A DNA stretch of 8,634 nt from an uncultured Fretibacterium sp. (lineage in GTDB: Bacteria; Synergistota; Synergistia; Synergistales; Aminobacteriaceae). The notes under the pieces were generated by a model. It worked only from the letters and a program-made list of their open reading frames with translations, was not told where the DNA came from and ran no database searches. Shown here in pieces: positions 6,812-8,634 of this stretch. Within the stretch, counting starts at the first letter, position 1. Each line of letters starts with the position of its first letter. Position numbers and translations under genes: made by a program. Location: assembly GCF_963548695.1 (NCBI RefSeq), contig NZ_CAUUWA010000083.1, positions 1 to 8,634 on the forward strand, read 5' to 3'.

Positions 6812-6838
6812 GCGGAGGGAGCTTTTACGGCCCTCCGC
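6812..6838 (+). other. 8-bp hairpin between valS and pepA
   Basis: GCGGAGGG (6812-6819) pairs perfectly with CCCTCCGC (6831-6838) around an 11-nt loop. It is followed by an A-rich stretch, not a T-run, so it does not look like an intrinsic terminator for valS. It ends 17 nt before the pepA ribosome binding site and may be a structured pepA leader or an RNA-processing or stability element. The rest of the 105-bp gap shows no convincing promoter, so valS and pepA may be co-transcribed. Confidence 0.4.
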
Positions 6839-6855
6839 TGAACGATAAAAAATTC

Positions 6856-6862
6856 AAGGAGG
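6856..6862 (+). promoter_or_regulatory. Ribosome binding site that fixes the GTG start of pepA
   Basis: AAGGAGG is a full Shine-Dalgarno match 9 nt before GTG 6872. It makes this non-ATG codon the clear start of pepA. Confidence 0.85.
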
Positions 6863-6871
6863 TTTTTCAGG

Positions 6872-8356
6872 GTGATCGACATCAAAGTCTATGGCGGCTC
6901 CGTGGAGGAATGGAAGGGCGGCGCTCTGGTGCTGCCGCTTCGCGAGGAGGATTGCACGGAGGGATCGGCACTGCCTTTCGGAATCCTCGTCAAGGAGCTG
7001 GGGGAACGCAAGGACTTCAAGGGAAAGAAGGGGTCCCTGCTGAGGGTTCCCCTCTTTGGGAGGGGAATTCGGAACCTCTACCTCGCGGGGTTGGGCAAGG
7101 GCAAAGAATGCGGTTCCGCGCTCGTCCGCGACATGCTGGCCTACGCGCTGCGCACGGCGGGACGCCAGCACAACGAGACGGCGCTCGTCGCCCTTTCCCA
7201 TCTGTGTGAGGGCGGGTCGGGGTCCTTCGAGGAGGACGGACTCCCCTGTTCCGTCTTATTGTCCGAGGCCGCGGGGCTCTGCGGCTACGCCTTCGACAAG
7301 TACAAGAAGAAGGACGAGGACGACGATAAGGGATTCTGCCTCAGGGAGGTCGCCGTCACGGACCCCTCCGCCGGGGAATCCGCGGAGGGGCTGAAGTTCG
7401 CCGCCGCTCAAATAGCGACGCGCGAGCTGGCCAACGAGCCCGGCAACGTCATCAATCCGCCCGTCCTGGCGAGGCGGGCCGAGGAGCTCGCCGTGGAGGC
7501 GGGGCTGAACTGCGAGATATGGGACGAAAAGCGCCTGGAGGAGGAGCGGATGGGTGCATTGCTGGCGGTGGGGCGCGGTTCGGCGACCCCTCCCCGCCTG
7601 ATCCATCTCTCCTACGTCCCCAAAAAGGCGAGAAGGAAGATTGTCTTCGTCGGGAAGGGCCTCACCTTCGACAGCGGCGGCCTGGACATCAAGCCTGCGG
7701 AGCACATGACGACCATGAAGGGCGACAAGTCCGGGGGATGCAACGTCCTGGGCATCATGAAGGGCGTCGCGGCGCTGGCTCCGGAGGTCGAGGTACACGG
7801 CATCGTGGCGGCGGCGGAGAATATGCCGTCGGGCACGGCATATCGCCCGGACGACATCATCAGGGCCCGAAACGGTAAGACGATCGAAATCGACAACACC
7901 GACGCGGAGGGGCGTCTGGCCCTGGCCGACGCGCTCTGTCTGGCCAGCGAGATGAAGCCGGACGCGATCATCGACATGGCGACCCTCACGGGAGCCTGCG
8001 TCGTTGCGCTGGGCAAATGGACCGCGGGGCTCTTCTCCCGTGACGACGCCCTCGCCGAATCCCTGCTGGCCTCGGCGCGGCGCCGCGGCGAACGCTTCTG
8101 GCGCCTGCCCGCGGAGGACGAGAAGATCGAGGAGGCGACGAAGTCCCCCTTCGCGGACCTGATCAACTCCGGCGGACGCTACGGCGGGGCGACCTTCGCG
8201 ACGATCTTCCTCTCGAACTTCGTCGATAAGGACATCCCCTGGGCGCATCTGGACATCGCGGGCGTCGATTTCATGGAGAAGGAGTGGGGCGTCTACGGCA
8301 GGGGGGCCAGCGGGTTTGGGGTCAGAACCTGCCTGGATTACCTGATAAACCTCTAA
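6872..8356 (+). CDS. pepA: Leucyl aminopeptidase (M17, PepA-type cytosol aminopeptidase)
   Basis: 494-aa metallopeptidase that removes N-terminal residues, with a preference for Leu, from peptides in the cytoplasm; the family works as a hexamer with two metal ions per subunit. The N-terminal domain (about 1-160) is variable and ends in a charged linker (KYKKKDEDDDK, 143-153). The catalytic domain follows (about 170-494): VGKGLTFDSGG (260-270), IKP (273-275), MKGDKSGG (282-289) and the family signature NTDAEGRL (342-349). K262, D267, D285, D344 and E346 match the metal ligands K270, D275, D293, D352 and E354 of E. coli PepA at a constant offset of 8; K274 and R348 match catalytic K282 and R356. 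All catalytic residues are present, so it should be active. Oddity: KGDKSGGCN replaces the E. coli KYDMCGAAA around the third ligand. GTG 6872 is supported by a full Shine-Dalgarno. Whether it binds DNA like E. coli PepA cannot be told. Confidence 0.97.
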   Translation: MIDIKVYGGSVEEWKGGALVLPLREEDCTEGSALPFGILVKELGERKDFKGKKGSLLRVPLFGRGIRNLYLAGLGKGKECGSALVRDMLAYALRTAGRQHNETALVALSHLCEGGSGSFEEDGLPCSVLLSEAAGLCGYAFDKYKKKDEDDDKGFCLREVAVTDPSAGESAEGLKFAAAQIATRELANEPGNVINPPVLARRAEELAVEAGLNCEIWDEKRLEEERMGALLAVGRGSATPPRLIHLSYVPKKARRKIVFVGKGLTFDSGGLDIKPAEHMTTMKGDKSGGCNVLGIMKGVAALAPEVEVHGIVAAAENMPSGTAYRPDDIIRARNGKTIEIDNTDAEGRLALADALCLASEMKPDAIIDMATLTGACVVALGKWTAGLFSRDDALAESLLASARRRGERFWRLPAEDEKIEEATKSPFADLINSGGRYGGATFATIFLSNFVDKDIPWAHLDIAGVDFMEKEWGVYGRGASGFGVRTCLDYLINL

Positions 8357-8378
8357 CTTCCTTATAAAATAAAGGGCC

Positions 8379-8409
8379 TTGTGCACGGACGGCAACTTTC
8401 CTGTACAAT
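8379..8409 (+). promoter_or_regulatory. Candidate promoter for typA
   Basis: TACAAT (8404-8409) differs from the -10 consensus at one base. TTGTGC (8379-8384) is a passable -35 box, but the 19-bp spacing is long. Transcription would start near 8416, giving a leader of about 75 nt that is rich in A and C and shows little structure. No convincing terminator for pepA is visible in this 134-bp gap, so read-through is also possible. Confidence 0.4.
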
Positions 8410-8490
8410 GCATTACGCAAAAATAAGTTACGACACCGCAGACAAAGCGATACGACAAGATGACACGGCAACAGGAGGCAACGCAAATTC

Positions 8491-8634
8491 ATGCCCTTTG
8501 ACTCGGAAAAAATACGCAATCTCGCGATCGTGGCGCACATCGACCACGGCAAGACGACCCTCATCGACTCCATCTTCAAGGCGGCGCAGACCTTCAGCGA
8601 GCGCACCCAGATGGCCGAGCGGGTGATGGACTCC
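8491..8634 (+). CDS. typA: GTPase TypA/BipA, 5' part only
   Basis: The first 48 codons of a translational GTPase that runs off the right edge (the family has about 600 residues). TypA/BipA binds the ribosome and helps ribosome assembly and translation under stress or cold. The G1 loop AHIDHGKTT (15-23) is typical of translation-factor GTPases. The following TFSERTQMAERVMDS (34-48) fits TypA, which has TF...ERVMDS here, better than LepA, which has a VLDS-type ending. The ATG at 8491 is preceded by AGGAGG (8473-8478) at a fairly long spacing of 12 nt. It lies 134 bp after pepA on the same strand, with a candidate promoter between. Confidence 0.93.
   Translation, partial: MPFDSEKIRNLAIVAHIDHGKTTLIDSIFKAAQTFSERTQMAERVMDS

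Noticed and set aside
8357..8380. CCTT/AAGG repeat with AT-rich centre after pepA
   Set aside because: The stem is too short and no T-run follows; it also resembles a TATAAA promoter box, but without a usable -35.
7256..8458. 400-codon open frame on the minus strand opposite pepA
   Set aside because: It is antisense to a complete PepA with all catalytic residues and has no motif of its own.

Overview
The window is a gene-dense stretch of a GC-rich bacterial chromosome that carries six protein genes and no visible mobile element, CRISPR array, tRNA or rRNA. Every gene belongs to a known family, and most are housekeeping genes. A Na+-pumping decarboxylase beta subunit beside tRNA synthetase genes, together with the high GC, suggests an amino-acid-fermenting anaerobe. 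Synergistota is a reasonable guess, but it is inferred from general resemblance and the sequence does not prove it.

Left half, minus strand, in transcription order: the membrane subunit of a sodium-pumping decarboxylase (oadB type, 3772 to 2591); a perfect 13-bp hairpin (2531-2563) that probably ends or weakens its transcript; an orphan AIR-synthase/HypE-like ATP-binding protein (2445 to 1462); and aspartyl-tRNA synthetase (aspS, from 1409), which runs off the left edge before its C-terminal catalytic motif. A perfect TATAAT overlaps the stop codon of the HypE-like gene and is flanked by two copies of a 12-nt repeat, so aspS may have its own promoter.

Centre: a 339-bp divergent region (3773-4111) separates the two arms. 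It holds back-to-back extended -10 promoter candidates, TGCTAGAAT towards oadB and TGCTAAAAT towards valS, and a long oadB leader that can form several hairpins.

Right half, plus strand: valyl-tRNA synthetase (valS, complete, 884 aa), leucyl aminopeptidase (pepA, complete, GTG start, 494 aa) and the first 48 codons of the ribosome-associated GTPase TypA/BipA. The plus-strand genes serve protein synthesis and peptide turnover: ValRS charges tRNA, PepA recovers amino acids from peptides, and TypA acts on ribosomes. aspS adds a second synthetase on the other strand. The decarboxylase subunit links the region to energy metabolism, but its partner subunits are not in this window.

I found no strong candidate for a new system. 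The items most worth a second look are the repeat-flanked aspS promoter, the structured oadB leader, the orphan HypE-like gene and the mixed specificity signature of the AspRS.
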